A program made the position numbers and the translations under genes. A stretch of 5,232 nucleotides of DNA from Clostridia bacterium (GTDB lineage Bacteria > Bacillota > Clostridia > Oscillospirales > Acutalibacteraceae): contig JAGBSR010000157.1 in the NCBI GenBank assembly GCA_017631745.1, positions 1-5,232 of the forward strand, in the 5' to 3' direction. The notes beneath the pieces are model-generated. The model was not told the origin of the DNA. It searched no databases and saw only the letters and a program-made list of their open reading frames with translations. Of this stretch, positions 1-5,232 are shown in pieces. How positions within the stretch are numbered: the first letter of the stretch is position 1; every line of letters starts with the position of its first letter.

Positions 1-693
1 AGATGCGAGTATATTAGAGGTCTCCTTGCCGAAAACGGTATCGGTGAGGGGATTTTGCTTGATTTAGCCTGCGGTACGGGTACTGTTTCACTGATGCTCA
101 GCGAAATGGGATATGACGTTATCGGTGTTGACGCATCTGAAGAAATGCTGTCGGTTGCTCAGGAAAAGAAAATGGAGAGCGGCGCTGATGTTATCTTCCT
201 TTGCCAAAGAATGGAAGAGCTTGACCTTTTCGGTACTATCAACGCCTGCGTATCAACCCTTGACAGCATAAATCACGTCACCGACGAGAAAACTGTCAGA
301 GAGATTTTCAGAAGAGTTTCCCTCTTTATGGAGGATAAGGGCATCTTTGTTTTTGATGTCAATACTCCCTATAAGCACAGGAAAATTCTCGGTGACAACA
401 CCTTTGTCTACGATACAGACGAGGTTTACTGTGTCTGGCAAAACAGTACCGATGAAAATCTTCTTACAAAGGTAAGTCTCGATATTTTTGAAAAAGATGA
501 AGACGACGAGGAAACCTATTACAGATATTGCGAGGAGTTTGCCGAAAAAGCATACAAGCTTGATGATATCAGAAAATGGCTGGAAGAATGCAGGTTTGAG
601 GTTACGGCAGTGTACGAGGAAATGACTCGTGAAACTGTCAAGGCCGATACACAAAGGGCGGTTTTCATAGCCGTAAAACACGGAACACAATAA
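1..693 (+). CDS. Class I SAM-dependent methyltransferase, 5' end missing
   Basis: The reading frame is open from the first base, so the start lies left of the window and 230 residues are visible. The protein has a Rossmann-fold methyltransferase domain. SAM-binding motif I, LLDLACGTGT, is at window residues 19-28, and the acidic residue ending strand 2 (VIGVDAS, D44) should contact the SAM ribose. The C-terminal half holds a FDVNTPYKHRKILGDNTF segment and an EEFAEKAY segment followed by a helix and strands. This resembles a family of stand-alone clostridial and bacillar methyltransferases of about 245-255 residues, so perhaps 15-25 N-terminal residues are missing. No signal peptide or membrane segment is visible; it is probably cytosolic. 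The methyl acceptor cannot be told from sequence. An ATT-TTG-CTT stretch near base 55 could mimic a start, but it lies inside motif I, so it is not the real one. The gene is followed by hslO after a 10-nt gap, which suggests co-transcription. Confidence 0.9.
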   Translation, partial: RCEYIRGLLAENGIGEGILLDLACGTGTVSLMLSEMGYDVIGVDASEEMLSVAQEKKMESGADVIFLCQRMEELDLFGTINACVSTLDSINHVTDEKTVREIFRRVSLFMEDKGIFVFDVNTPYKHRKILGDNTFVYDTDEVYCVWQNSTDENLLTKVSLDIFEKDEDDEETYYRYCEEFAEKAYKLDDIRKWLEECRFEVTAVYEEMTRETVKADTQRAVFIAVKHGTQ

Positions 694-703
694 GAAAGAG
701 AGA

Positions 704-1579
704 ATGACTATGGGTAAATCAGTCAGATGTATTTCACAGGACGGCACACTTACAATTATGGCTGTCGATTCAACAGATATAGTTAATAAGGCTCAGGAAA
801 TTCACGGTACCTCTGCCGTATGCTCTGCAGCTCTCGGCAGACTTCTTACAGCTGCTTCGCTTATGGGCTGCGCCTTAAAGGGCGAAAAAGACAGTGTAAC
901 ATTGCGCCTGAACGGTGGCGGTCCTGCAGGTACAGTGCTTGCTGTGGCAGACTCTCACGGCAATGTTAGAGGCTATGTGCAGGAAAGCGTTGTAGAGATA
1001 CCTCTTAATAAAAAGGGTAAGCTCGATGTTGCAGGTGCTGTGGGCACCGACGGCTTTCTTACCGTAATTATGGATCTTGGCATGAAAGAGCCTTATGTGG
1101 GCCAGAGTCCCATTGTCAGCGGTGAAATTGCCGAAGACATAACTGCATACTATTCAATCAGTCAGCAGACACCTTCAGTATGCGCATTAGGCGTACTTGT
1201 CAACCCCGATCTTTCTATCAAGGCTGCAGGCGGCTTTATAATTCAGCTGCTTCCCACAGCTATGGACGACACAATCGATTTGGTTGAAAAGAGCATTGAA
1301 GATTTAGAACCCATATCAACCTTGATTGACAGAGGTATGACCCCTGAGGAAATCTGCCGTCATGCCCTTAAATATTTTGAGCTTGACATTCTCGACGACA
1401 GTGAGCCCGAATATAAGTGCTACTGCTCTAAGCAGAGAGTTGAGTCGGCGCTTATCAGCACAGGTAAAGATGAGCTTCTGGCTATGGCTGAAGAGGGCAA
1501 CGCAGAAGTCTGCTGTCAGTTCTGCGACAAGAAATATGTTTTTACACCCGCAGACCTTAAAAAATTAGCTGAAAACTGA
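704..1579 (+). CDS. hslO: Hsp33 redox-regulated molecular chaperone
   Basis: This is a full-length Hsp33 of 291 residues, the usual family size. Hsp33 is a cytosolic holdase that is inactive while reduced and zinc-bound; oxidative unfolding of its zinc centre activates it. Family hallmarks seen here are LRLNGGGPAGTVLAVAD (about residues 67-83), YVQ, GKLDVAGAVGTDGFLTVIMDLG (105-126 region), VSGEIAEDI (138-146) and AAGGFIIQLLP (174-184). The C-terminal redox switch has CYC (C239, C241) and CQFC (C271, C274), giving the CxC...CxxC zinc ligands, so the switch looks intact. Two in-frame ATGs, at 704 and 710, compete. The purine-rich stretch at 692-702 (AAGAAAGAGAG) is a weak ribosome site, better spaced for 710, which would give a protein starting MGKSV as in many homologues; 704 is kept as the longest choice. 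It follows the methyltransferase gene by 10 nt, and no clear terminator separates it from the tRNA promoter downstream. Confidence 0.96.
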   Translation: MTMGKSVRCISQDGTLTIMAVDSTDIVNKAQEIHGTSAVCSAALGRLLTAASLMGCALKGEKDSVTLRLNGGGPAGTVLAVADSHGNVRGYVQESVVEIPLNKKGKLDVAGAVGTDGFLTVIMDLGMKEPYVGQSPIVSGEIAEDITAYYSISQQTPSVCALGVLVNPDLSIKAAGGFIIQLLPTAMDDTIDLVEKSIEDLEPISTLIDRGMTPEEICRHALKYFELDILDDSEPEYKCYCSKQRVESALISTGKDELLAMAEEGNAEVCCQFCDKKYVFTPADLKKLAEN

Positions 1580-1596
1580 CACCGTAAAAATATTTG

Positions 1597-1633
1597 AAAA
1601 AAATCGGAAATTTTTCAAAAAACTTTCAAAAAA
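1597..1633 (+). promoter_or_regulatory. Phased A-tracts, probable UP element of the tRNA promoter
   Basis: Directly upstream of the -35 box are four A or A/T tracts at about 1597-1603, 1608-1615, 1617-1622 and 1628-1633, roughly one helical turn or slightly less apart. Such tracts upstream of stable-RNA promoters bind the RNA polymerase alpha C-terminal domain and bend DNA. The arrangement is seen directly; function is inferred from position. Part of the stretch (1594-1618) also forms a weak A/T-only inverted repeat, TTGAAAAA/TTTTTCAA. Confidence 0.5.
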
Positions 1634-1636
1634 GTG

Positions 1637-1665
1637 TTGACAAAATCATTTTTTTGTTGTATAGT
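1637..1665 (+). promoter_or_regulatory. Sigma-70/sigma-A promoter of the tRNA operon
   Basis: A perfect -35 box TTGACA (1637-1642), a 17-nt spacer and a -10 box TATAGT (1660-1665, five of six consensus bases) precede the first tRNA. Transcription should start near 1671-1673, leaving a leader of about 35 nt before tRNA-Val. The spacing and near-consensus boxes fit a strong stable-RNA promoter. It lies outside the hslO coding region and reads the same way. Confidence 0.85.
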
Positions 1666-1678
1666 ATACGAGTCGCTG

Positions 1679-1694
1679 TGAGAGACAAGTCTCA
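1679..1694 (+). other. Small hairpin in the tRNA precursor leader
   Basis: TGAGA (1679-1683) can pair with TCTCA (1690-1694) around the loop GACAAG, just 12 nt before the mature 5' end of tRNA-Val. It may form in the primary transcript and sit upstream of the RNase P site. The stem is only five pairs, so chance is possible. Confidence 0.3.
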
Positions 1695-1706
1695 AACAGA
1701 AGATGT

Positions 1707-1782
1707 GGGAGCATAGCTCAGCTGGGAGAGCATCTGCCTTACAAGCAGAGGGTCACAGGTTCGAGCCCTGTTGTTCCCACCA
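1707..1782 (+). tRNA. tRNA-Val (anticodon UAC)
   Basis: A complete 76-nt cloverleaf. The acceptor arm GGGAGCA pairs with TGTTCCC (one G-T), the D stem is GCTC/GAGC, and the anticodon stem TCTGC/GCAGA holds the loop CTTACAA with anticodon TAC at 1740-1742. The T arm is ACAGG/CCTGT with loop TTCGAGC. The discriminator is A1779 and CCA is encoded at 1780-1782. It is first in the four-gene operon and ends 5 nt before tRNA-Asp. Confidence 0.97.
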
Positions 1783-1787
1783 TAAAT

Positions 1788-1864
1788 GGCCCGGTAGTTC
1801 AGTTGGTTAGAACGCTAGCCTGTCACGCTAGAGGTCGACGGTTCGAGCCCGTTCCGGGTCGCCA
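1788..1864 (+). tRNA. tRNA-Asp (anticodon GUC)
   Basis: A complete 77-nt cloverleaf. The acceptor stem is GGCCCGG/CCGGGTC, the D stem GTTC/GAAC with a nine-base D loop, and the anticodon stem CTAGC/GCTAG carries the loop CTGTCAC with anticodon GTC at 1822-1824. The T arm is GACGG/CCGTT-type with the TTCGAGC loop. The discriminator is G1861, the identity base expected for Asp, and CCA is encoded at 1862-1864. A 30-nt spacer follows, the longest in the cluster. Confidence 0.97.
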
Positions 1865-1894
1865 TTTCAGGGAATTCAATAGAGTTTCCGATTT

Positions 1895-1969
1895 GCCTCT
1901 GTAGCTCAGTTGGTAGAGCAGTGGACTGAAATCCACGTGTCGTTGGTTCGATTCCGACCGGAGGCACCA
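1895..1969 (+). tRNA. tRNA-Phe (anticodon GAA) with a 6-nt anticodon loop
   Basis: Acceptor GCCTCTG/CGGAGGC, D stem GCTC/GAGC with the eight-base loop AGTTGGTA, T arm GTTGG/CCGAC with loop TTCGATT, discriminator A1966 and encoded CCA at 1967-1969 are all standard. The anticodon GAA is at 1928-1930. The anticodon stem GTGGA (1921-1925) pairs with TCCAC (1932-1936), which leaves only CTGAAA (1926-1931), six bases, in place of the usual seven-base loop CTGAAAA. The gene is therefore 75 nt and not 76, and the missing base is on the 3' side of the anticodon (position 37 or 38). Identity as tRNA-Phe is clear; whether the gene is functional, or has a base lost by sequencing in the A-run, cannot be decided here. 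Confidence 0.93.
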
Positions 1970-1976
1970 AACATAT

Positions 1977-2052
1977 GCGGATGTAGCTCATCTGGTAGAG
2001 CGCCACCTTGCCAAGGTGGAGGTAGCGAGTTCGAGCCTCGTCATCCGCTCCA
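1977..2052 (+). tRNA. tRNA-Gly (anticodon GCC)
   Basis: A complete 76-nt cloverleaf with a perfectly paired acceptor stem GCGGATG/CATCCGC, D stem GCTC/GAGC, and anticodon stem CCACC/GGTGG around TTGCCAA with anticodon GCC at 2010-2012. The T arm is GCGAG/CTCGT with loop TTCGAGC. The discriminator is T2049, usual for bacterial glycine tRNA, and CCA is encoded at 2050-2052. It is last in the operon, 5 nt before the terminator stem. Confidence 0.97.
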
Positions 2053-2057
2053 TAAAT

Positions 2058-2089
2058 AAGGACTTGCATTTGCAAGTCCTTCATTTTTT
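2058..2089 (+). terminator. Intrinsic terminator of the tRNA operon
   Basis: The perfect inverted repeat AAGGACTTGC/GCAAGTCCTT (2058-2067 and 2072-2081) has a four-base loop ATTT and is followed by CA and a run of six T (2084-2089). It begins 5 nt after tRNA-Gly, as expected for the end of the tRNA transcript. Confidence 0.92.
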
Positions 2090-2096
2090 ATATAGC

Positions 2097-2127
2097 AAAA
2101 CCACGCGTTTGACGCGTGGTTGTTTTT
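2097..2127. terminator. GC-rich hairpin, probable bidirectional terminator
   Basis: AACCACGCGT (2099-2108) pairs perfectly with ACGCGTGGTT (2112-2121) around the loop TTG. On the plus strand it is followed by GTTTTT, making a back-up stop for the tRNA transcript. Read on the minus strand the stem runs into TTTT, 35 nt beyond the stop codon of the acyltransferase gene, so it is the best candidate for ending that transcript too. The minus-strand T-run is shorter, so termination in that direction is less certain. Confidence 0.8.
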
Positions 2128-2156
2128 ATGCCTTAAAAGTTATTTTCAGTTTTTCT

Positions 2157-3539
2157 TTAAATACTGTTGTCGGTGACTACGCCTGAAATATCAGCATCTG
2201 TTGGAATGTGAACTGTATCTGCATATGCTTGCCTATCGCCGACGGTTACACCGTCAAGATCGCCGAAATCTTCGTCTCGATTAGTCTCTGCGACAACAGA
2301 TATACCGAGAGATGCGATTTTTGAAAGGAAAGCTCTTTCAATGTCGTCTTCTTTATAAACATTTGAAAATGTCAGGGTGAGTTTATCATCAAAACTGACA
2401 ATGCTGCATCGAGCACCGTTGACAAGACCTGGGCTGTTATAAAAAAAGTATCTTTCCACGTGCTCTTTCATATCATCGGGAAGAACTACTGGTCCAAGAT
2501 TTGACAAGAGTGTTGTGGTAGAAAACTCTGCGCCAAAATGGAAACTTACCTTTACGGCAGTGTTTTTGACAATGAGGGGAACATATTTGAGAAGCTTGGT
2601 CTGCATTTTAACGGTCTGACTGATATAGGCATGAAGAAAATCGTAGTTGTTTGCCTTGCGAAGCTGTTGGCTGACACTTCTCACAATCTCGTCAAAGGTG
2701 AACCCCTTTTTGCGATATGGCATCTTAACAGTCAGGCAAATTACGAAGTTTCTGACAGATTTGCTGGGGAAGGCTTTTCTCAGGTTGACGGGAATTTGCA
2801 CACTTACATCTTTCTTGCTATTGCCCTCGCTTAGTTGCTTTTTATAGTGAATATCAAGCAAAATAGCCGCAAGAAGTTCTGTAACTGTAACGCCGTAGCT
2901 TTTACTGATGGCGTGGAGTTCTTTAAAGGACATTGTCAGGGCTGTATAGTTGCACATATGAAGCGGCATCTTTTCGCCCTTTTTGTGATATGCGGGGCTT
3001 TCAAGGAGCTTGGCTGTCTTTTTAGAGGTAGCATAGCGCTCGTATGCGTCTTCCATTTCCTCTGCTTTGGGACTCTCATTTACATTGAGTACAAACTGGT
3101 TATATGATATGCTGTGACCCTTGAGGTTAAGATACTGACCTGCGAGTGTTGATATAAATACAGTTGCACCATAGGCGTCGCAAAGAGCATGGAAACACTC
3201 AACGCTGATATAGTTTTTGTGGTAATAAACTCTCATAAGATAGCCATTATTTTCCTGGTAGTTTATTCTGTAACAGAAGTTTTTGATATCTGGATTTACC
3301 GGACAGACTTTGTCGTTGGCTTCTAGAAGATTTTCAAATATTCCGTTTTTCATTCTGACTTTAAAGGTGGGCAATCTGTCGAGGGTGGCAGCAAGAGCTG
3401 CTTTTAAGATTTCGGGGTCTATTTCTTCCTTGAGCTCTATTGTCATACGGTAAACATACGCCCAACGCTCTGATATCTGACCGGGGAAAATTTTACCGGC
3501 ATTATCAAGGGGGATATATTTAAAAGGGTAATTTGTCAT
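2157..3539 (-). CDS. Condensation-superfamily acyltransferase (alcohol acetyltransferase/PapA5-like)
   Basis: A 460-residue protein of the chloramphenicol acetyltransferase/condensation-domain fold. These enzymes transfer an acyl group from CoA or a carrier protein to an alcohol or amine. The catalytic motif is FHALCDAYG, with H117 as the likely general base and D121 as the structural aspartate (HxxxD). Further family signs are the early RLPTFKVRM (55-63), IPVNLRKAFPS (249-259) followed by RNF, and the later LLSNLGPV (344-351). Only a few scattered hydrophobic stretches are present, with no signal peptide, so it is probably cytosolic or peripheral. The glycine that usually follows the motif aspartate is alanine (A122). 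Residues 418-460 form an acidic tail beyond the expected domain end. The ATG has a good ribosome site, AAAGGA on the minus strand at 3548-3553, 8-9 nt upstream. It lies 74 nt downstream of the ABC exporter gene on the same strand. The acyl donor and acceptor are unknown; a lipid or secondary alcohol is a guess from the family. Confidence 0.82.
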   Translation of the reverse strand: MTNYPFKYIPLDNAGKIFPGQISERWAYVYRMTIELKEEIDPEILKAALAATLDRLPTFKVRMKNGIFENLLEANDKVCPVNPDIKNFCYRINYQENNGYLMRVYYHKNYISVECFHALCDAYGATVFISTLAGQYLNLKGHSISYNQFVLNVNESPKAEEMEDAYERYATSKKTAKLLESPAYHKKGEKMPLHMCNYTALTMSFKELHAISKSYGVTVTELLAAILLDIHYKKQLSEGNSKKDVSVQIPVNLRKAFPSKSVRNFVICLTVKMPYRKKGFTFDEIVRSVSQQLRKANNYDFLHAYISQTVKMQTKLLKYVPLIVKNTAVKVSFHFGAEFSTTTLLSNLGPVVLPDDMKEHVERYFFYNSPGLVNGARCSIVSFDDKLTLTFSNVYKEDDIERAFLSKIASLGISVVAETNRDEDFGDLDGVTVGDRQAYADTVHIPTDADISGVVTDNSI

Positions 3540-3613
3540 AAAGCTTTTCCTTTCAATAGGTCTTCGTTTGTTTTGTCGACCGTGAAGAGTTGCTGTTTAT
3601 TTCGTTTTTGCTT
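3540..3613 (-). other. Gap between exporter and acyltransferase genes
   Basis: These 74 nt hold the ribosome site of the acyltransferase gene (minus-strand AAAGGA, 3548-3553). I see no strong hairpin with a T-run and no convincing -35/-10 pair on the minus strand, which favours read-through from the exporter gene, though a weak promoter cannot be excluded. Confidence 0.45.
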
Positions 3614-5232
3614 TCAGCTCTCTAAATCTATGCTGATATTATATAGCTTCTTATAAATTCCTGCCTTACTCAGAAGCTCTTCATGTGTACCCTGCTCTTC
3701 AATGCCCTTATCCGTCAGCACAATAATACGGCTTGCATTGCGAATAGTAGAAAGTCTGTGAGCGATTGTAAAGGTTGTTCTGCCCTTAGTCAGCTCGGCA
3801 AGAGAGTGCTTGATATATTGCTCACTTTCATTGTCGAGTGCTGATGTCGCCTCGTCGAGTACGATAATAGGGGGATTTTTAATGAACACTCGGGAGATGC
3901 TTATGCGCTGCTTCTGACCGCCTGAGAGCATAACACCTCTTTCGCCAATATAGGTATCATAGCCCTGAGGCAGACTCATAATAAAGTCATGAGCTCCTGC
4001 CCGTTTTGCGGCTTCAATTGCATCATCTCTTGTAGCTTCAGGTGCACCGTAGAGGATATTTTCGATAACAGTACCTGAGAAGAGATAAACATCCTGCTGA
4101 ACTACGCCGATGGCTTGTCTGAGAGAGTGGAGATTGATGTCGTTGATATCTTTGCCGTCGATGGTGATACGACCCTCTTTAAGCTCGTAGAAGCGGGAAA
4201 TGAGAGAGCACATTGTTGTCTTGCCGCCACCTGACGGGCCTACAATGGCAATGTTTTCCCCCTGCTTTATACTGAGGTTAAGGTTGGCGAGCACGTCGCC
4301 TTTTTCTTCCTCATAGCTGAAGGTCACATTTTCAAAGTTGATGTCGCCCTTGATATTTTCGATGGTGTCGCGGGCATCATAGCCTGCCTCTGATGGTACC
4401 TCCATAACCTCAGCGAAGCGCTCAATACCTGTCATACCTTTTTCAAACTGTTCGGTGAATTCCACAATTCTCTTGATTGCCGCGATGAGCATACCGATAT
4501 ACAGAAGATAAGCTGTCATATCTGCGGCAGTAATTTTGCCTGTCATAAGGAAGTAACCGCCAAGCAAAATCATAACCACATACATAAGGCCGTCGAACAT
4601 TCTCACAACACAGTTGAGCATTGCCATATAGCGGTATGAGTGTTTTTGGACCTGAGCAAACTCGGTGCTGCGGGCGTTGAATTTGTCTTCTTCTGTCTTT
4701 TCGTTGGCAAAGGATTTAACCACCCTGATTCCCAGAAGAGAGGTTTCTGTCTGAGCGTTGACCTCGCCTGCGATAACACGTCTTTCCTTGAAGATTGTTC
4801 TCATTTTACGGCGGAAATAGAGTGAGCCGTAGAAGATAATTGGAATAGCAACAAAGGTTGAAACTGTCAGCAGGGGATTGATGCCTGCGAGAATAATAAA
4901 AGATGCAGTGACCTTGATGCCGGCGATGAAAAACTCTTCGGGGCAGTGGTGGGCAAACTCAACCACATCAAAAAGGTCAGTGGTAATTCTCGACATAAGC
5001 TGTCCAACTTTGGTTTTATCAAAATAGCTGAAGGGTACTGTCAGCAGGTGAGCGAACATATCCTCACGCATATCTTTTTCGATTTTTACGCCCATACCGT
5101 GGCCGATATAAATCATATAATAGCCAGCTGCCATATCTATGAGCTTGAGCACTGCATAGACGGCTGTCAGGGTGAGTATGAGCTCGAGAGTAAGCTTCCT
5201 GATATCTGTGGTAGCTATGCTTGTAATTTCTC
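3614..5232 (-). CDS. ABC exporter, fused membrane and ATPase domains, 5' end missing
   Basis: The frame stays open to the right edge, so the N-terminus is outside the window; 538 residues are visible, and about 40-60 are probably missing against the usual 570-600. The GTG at 5150-5152 is internal: 26 further codons upstream read LTLELILTLTAVYAVLKL, a membrane helix. The N-terminal half is a type IV exporter membrane domain. After the partial first helices come the intracellular loop (MREDMFAHLLTVPFSYFD, GQLMSRITTDL) and later helix pairs. The C-terminal half is a complete ATPase. Counted from the GTG codon it has Walker A GPSGGGKTT at 305-313, Q-loop VVQQD at 350-354, signature LSGGQKQR at 409-416, Walker B IIVLDEATSALD at 429-440 with catalytic E434, and H-loop H465. 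All catalytic residues are present, so it can work as a homodimer or as the active half of a heterodimer. It resembles MsbA/BmrA/LmrA-type lipid or multidrug exporters; substrate unknown. The acyltransferase gene follows 74 nt downstream, and a partner half-transporter may lie just outside the window. Confidence 0.95.
   Translation of the reverse strand, partial: EITSIATTDIRKLTLELILTLTAVYAVLKLIDMAAGYYMIYIGHGMGVKIEKDMREDMFAHLLTVPFSYFDKTKVGQLMSRITTDLFDVVEFAHHCPEEFFIAGIKVTASFIILAGINPLLTVSTFVAIPIIFYGSLYFRRKMRTIFKERRVIAGEVNAQTETSLLGIRVVKSFANEKTEEDKFNARSTEFAQVQKHSYRYMAMLNCVVRMFDGLMYVVMILLGGYFLMTGKITAADMTAYLLYIGMLIAAIKRIVEFTEQFEKGMTGIERFAEVMEVPSEAGYDARDTIENIKGDINFENVTFSYEEEKGDVLANLNLSIKQGENIAIVGPSGGGKTTMCSLISRFYELKEGRITIDGKDINDINLHSLRQAIGVVQQDVYLFSGTVIENILYGAPEATRDDAIEAAKRAGAHDFIMSLPQGYDTYIGERGVMLSGGQKQRISISRVFIKNPPIIVLDEATSALDNESEQYIKHSLAELTKGRTTFTIAHRLSTIRNASRIIVLTDKGIEEQGTHEELLSKAGIYKKLYNISIDLES

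Noticed and set aside
253..747. Minus-strand open frame of 164 codons under the methyltransferase
   Set aside because: It lies antisense to a gene with clear SAM-binding motifs and shows no family features of its own.
1362..1568. Plus-strand open frame of 68 codons inside hslO
   Set aside because: It overlaps the Hsp33 zinc-switch coding region in another frame and has no ribosome site or recognisable motif.
1594..1618. A/T inverted repeat as the hslO terminator
   Set aside because: The stem is almost all A-T pairs and is followed by A, not T, on the plus strand; it fits better as part of the A-tract upstream element.
1815..2084. Minus-strand open frame of 89 codons across the tRNA genes
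   Set aside because: It is antisense to tRNA-Asp, Phe and Gly and the terminator. Peptides such as GIEPTTRGFQSTALPTELQ are the well-known false translations of tRNA gene complements.
2538..3107. Three plus-strand open frames opposite the acyltransferase gene
   Set aside because: They are antisense shadows of a gene with a recognised fold; no ribosome site or domain supports them.
4640..4825. Plus-strand open frame of 61 codons opposite the ABC exporter
   Set aside because: Antisense to a well-conserved transporter domain; nothing supports expression.
5150..5152. GTG as the start of the ABC exporter
   Set aside because: The frame continues open through a hydrophobic helix to the window edge and the protein would lack needed membrane helices if it began here.
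1..5232. CRISPR array, insertion sequence, attachment site or phage remnant
   Set aside because: No regularly spaced repeats, transposase or integrase motifs, or duplicated tRNA 3' ends were found on either strand.

Overview
The window looks like a chromosomal segment of a Gram-positive anaerobe in the Clostridia (Firmicutes), plausibly of the Ruminococcaceae/Oscillospiraceae type. This placement is inferred from protein style, a cysteine-zinc Hsp33, the tRNA order Val-Asp-Phe-Gly with CCA encoded in every gene, and short A/T-rich intergenic gaps. No 16S or marker tree is available here, so the rank is tentative.

Layout from left to right. (1) A plus-strand pair: the C-terminal 230 residues of a class I SAM-dependent methyltransferase, cut by the left edge, then hslO (Hsp33 redox chaperone) about 10 nt downstream, probably in one transcript. 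(2) A 127-nt A/T-rich gap holding a strong sigma-70/sigma-A promoter (TTGACA, 17-nt spacer, TATAGT) with phased A-tracts upstream, driving four tRNA genes: Val(UAC), Asp(GUC), Phe(GAA), Gly(GCC). (3) An intrinsic terminator directly after the tRNA operon, followed by a second GC-rich hairpin that can end transcription from both sides. (4) A minus-strand pair converging on the tRNAs: a half-missing-start ABC exporter (TM domain fused to ATPase domain, 5' end beyond the right edge), then 74 nt later a condensation-superfamily acyltransferase related to alcohol acetyltransferase/PapA5-type enzymes.

The left half is housekeeping: protein quality control and translation. The right half may be a small operon in which an acyltransferase modifies a lipid or alcohol and the exporter moves a hydrophobic compound, but the link is only by adjacency.

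The most notable observation is the tRNA-Phe gene, which appears to lack one base in the anticodon loop (6 nt instead of 7) while every other element is canonical. That is either a sequencing error in an A-run or a genuinely unusual tRNA. No CRISPR array, insertion sequence, rRNA or clearly novel system is visible; overall this is an ordinary core-genome region.
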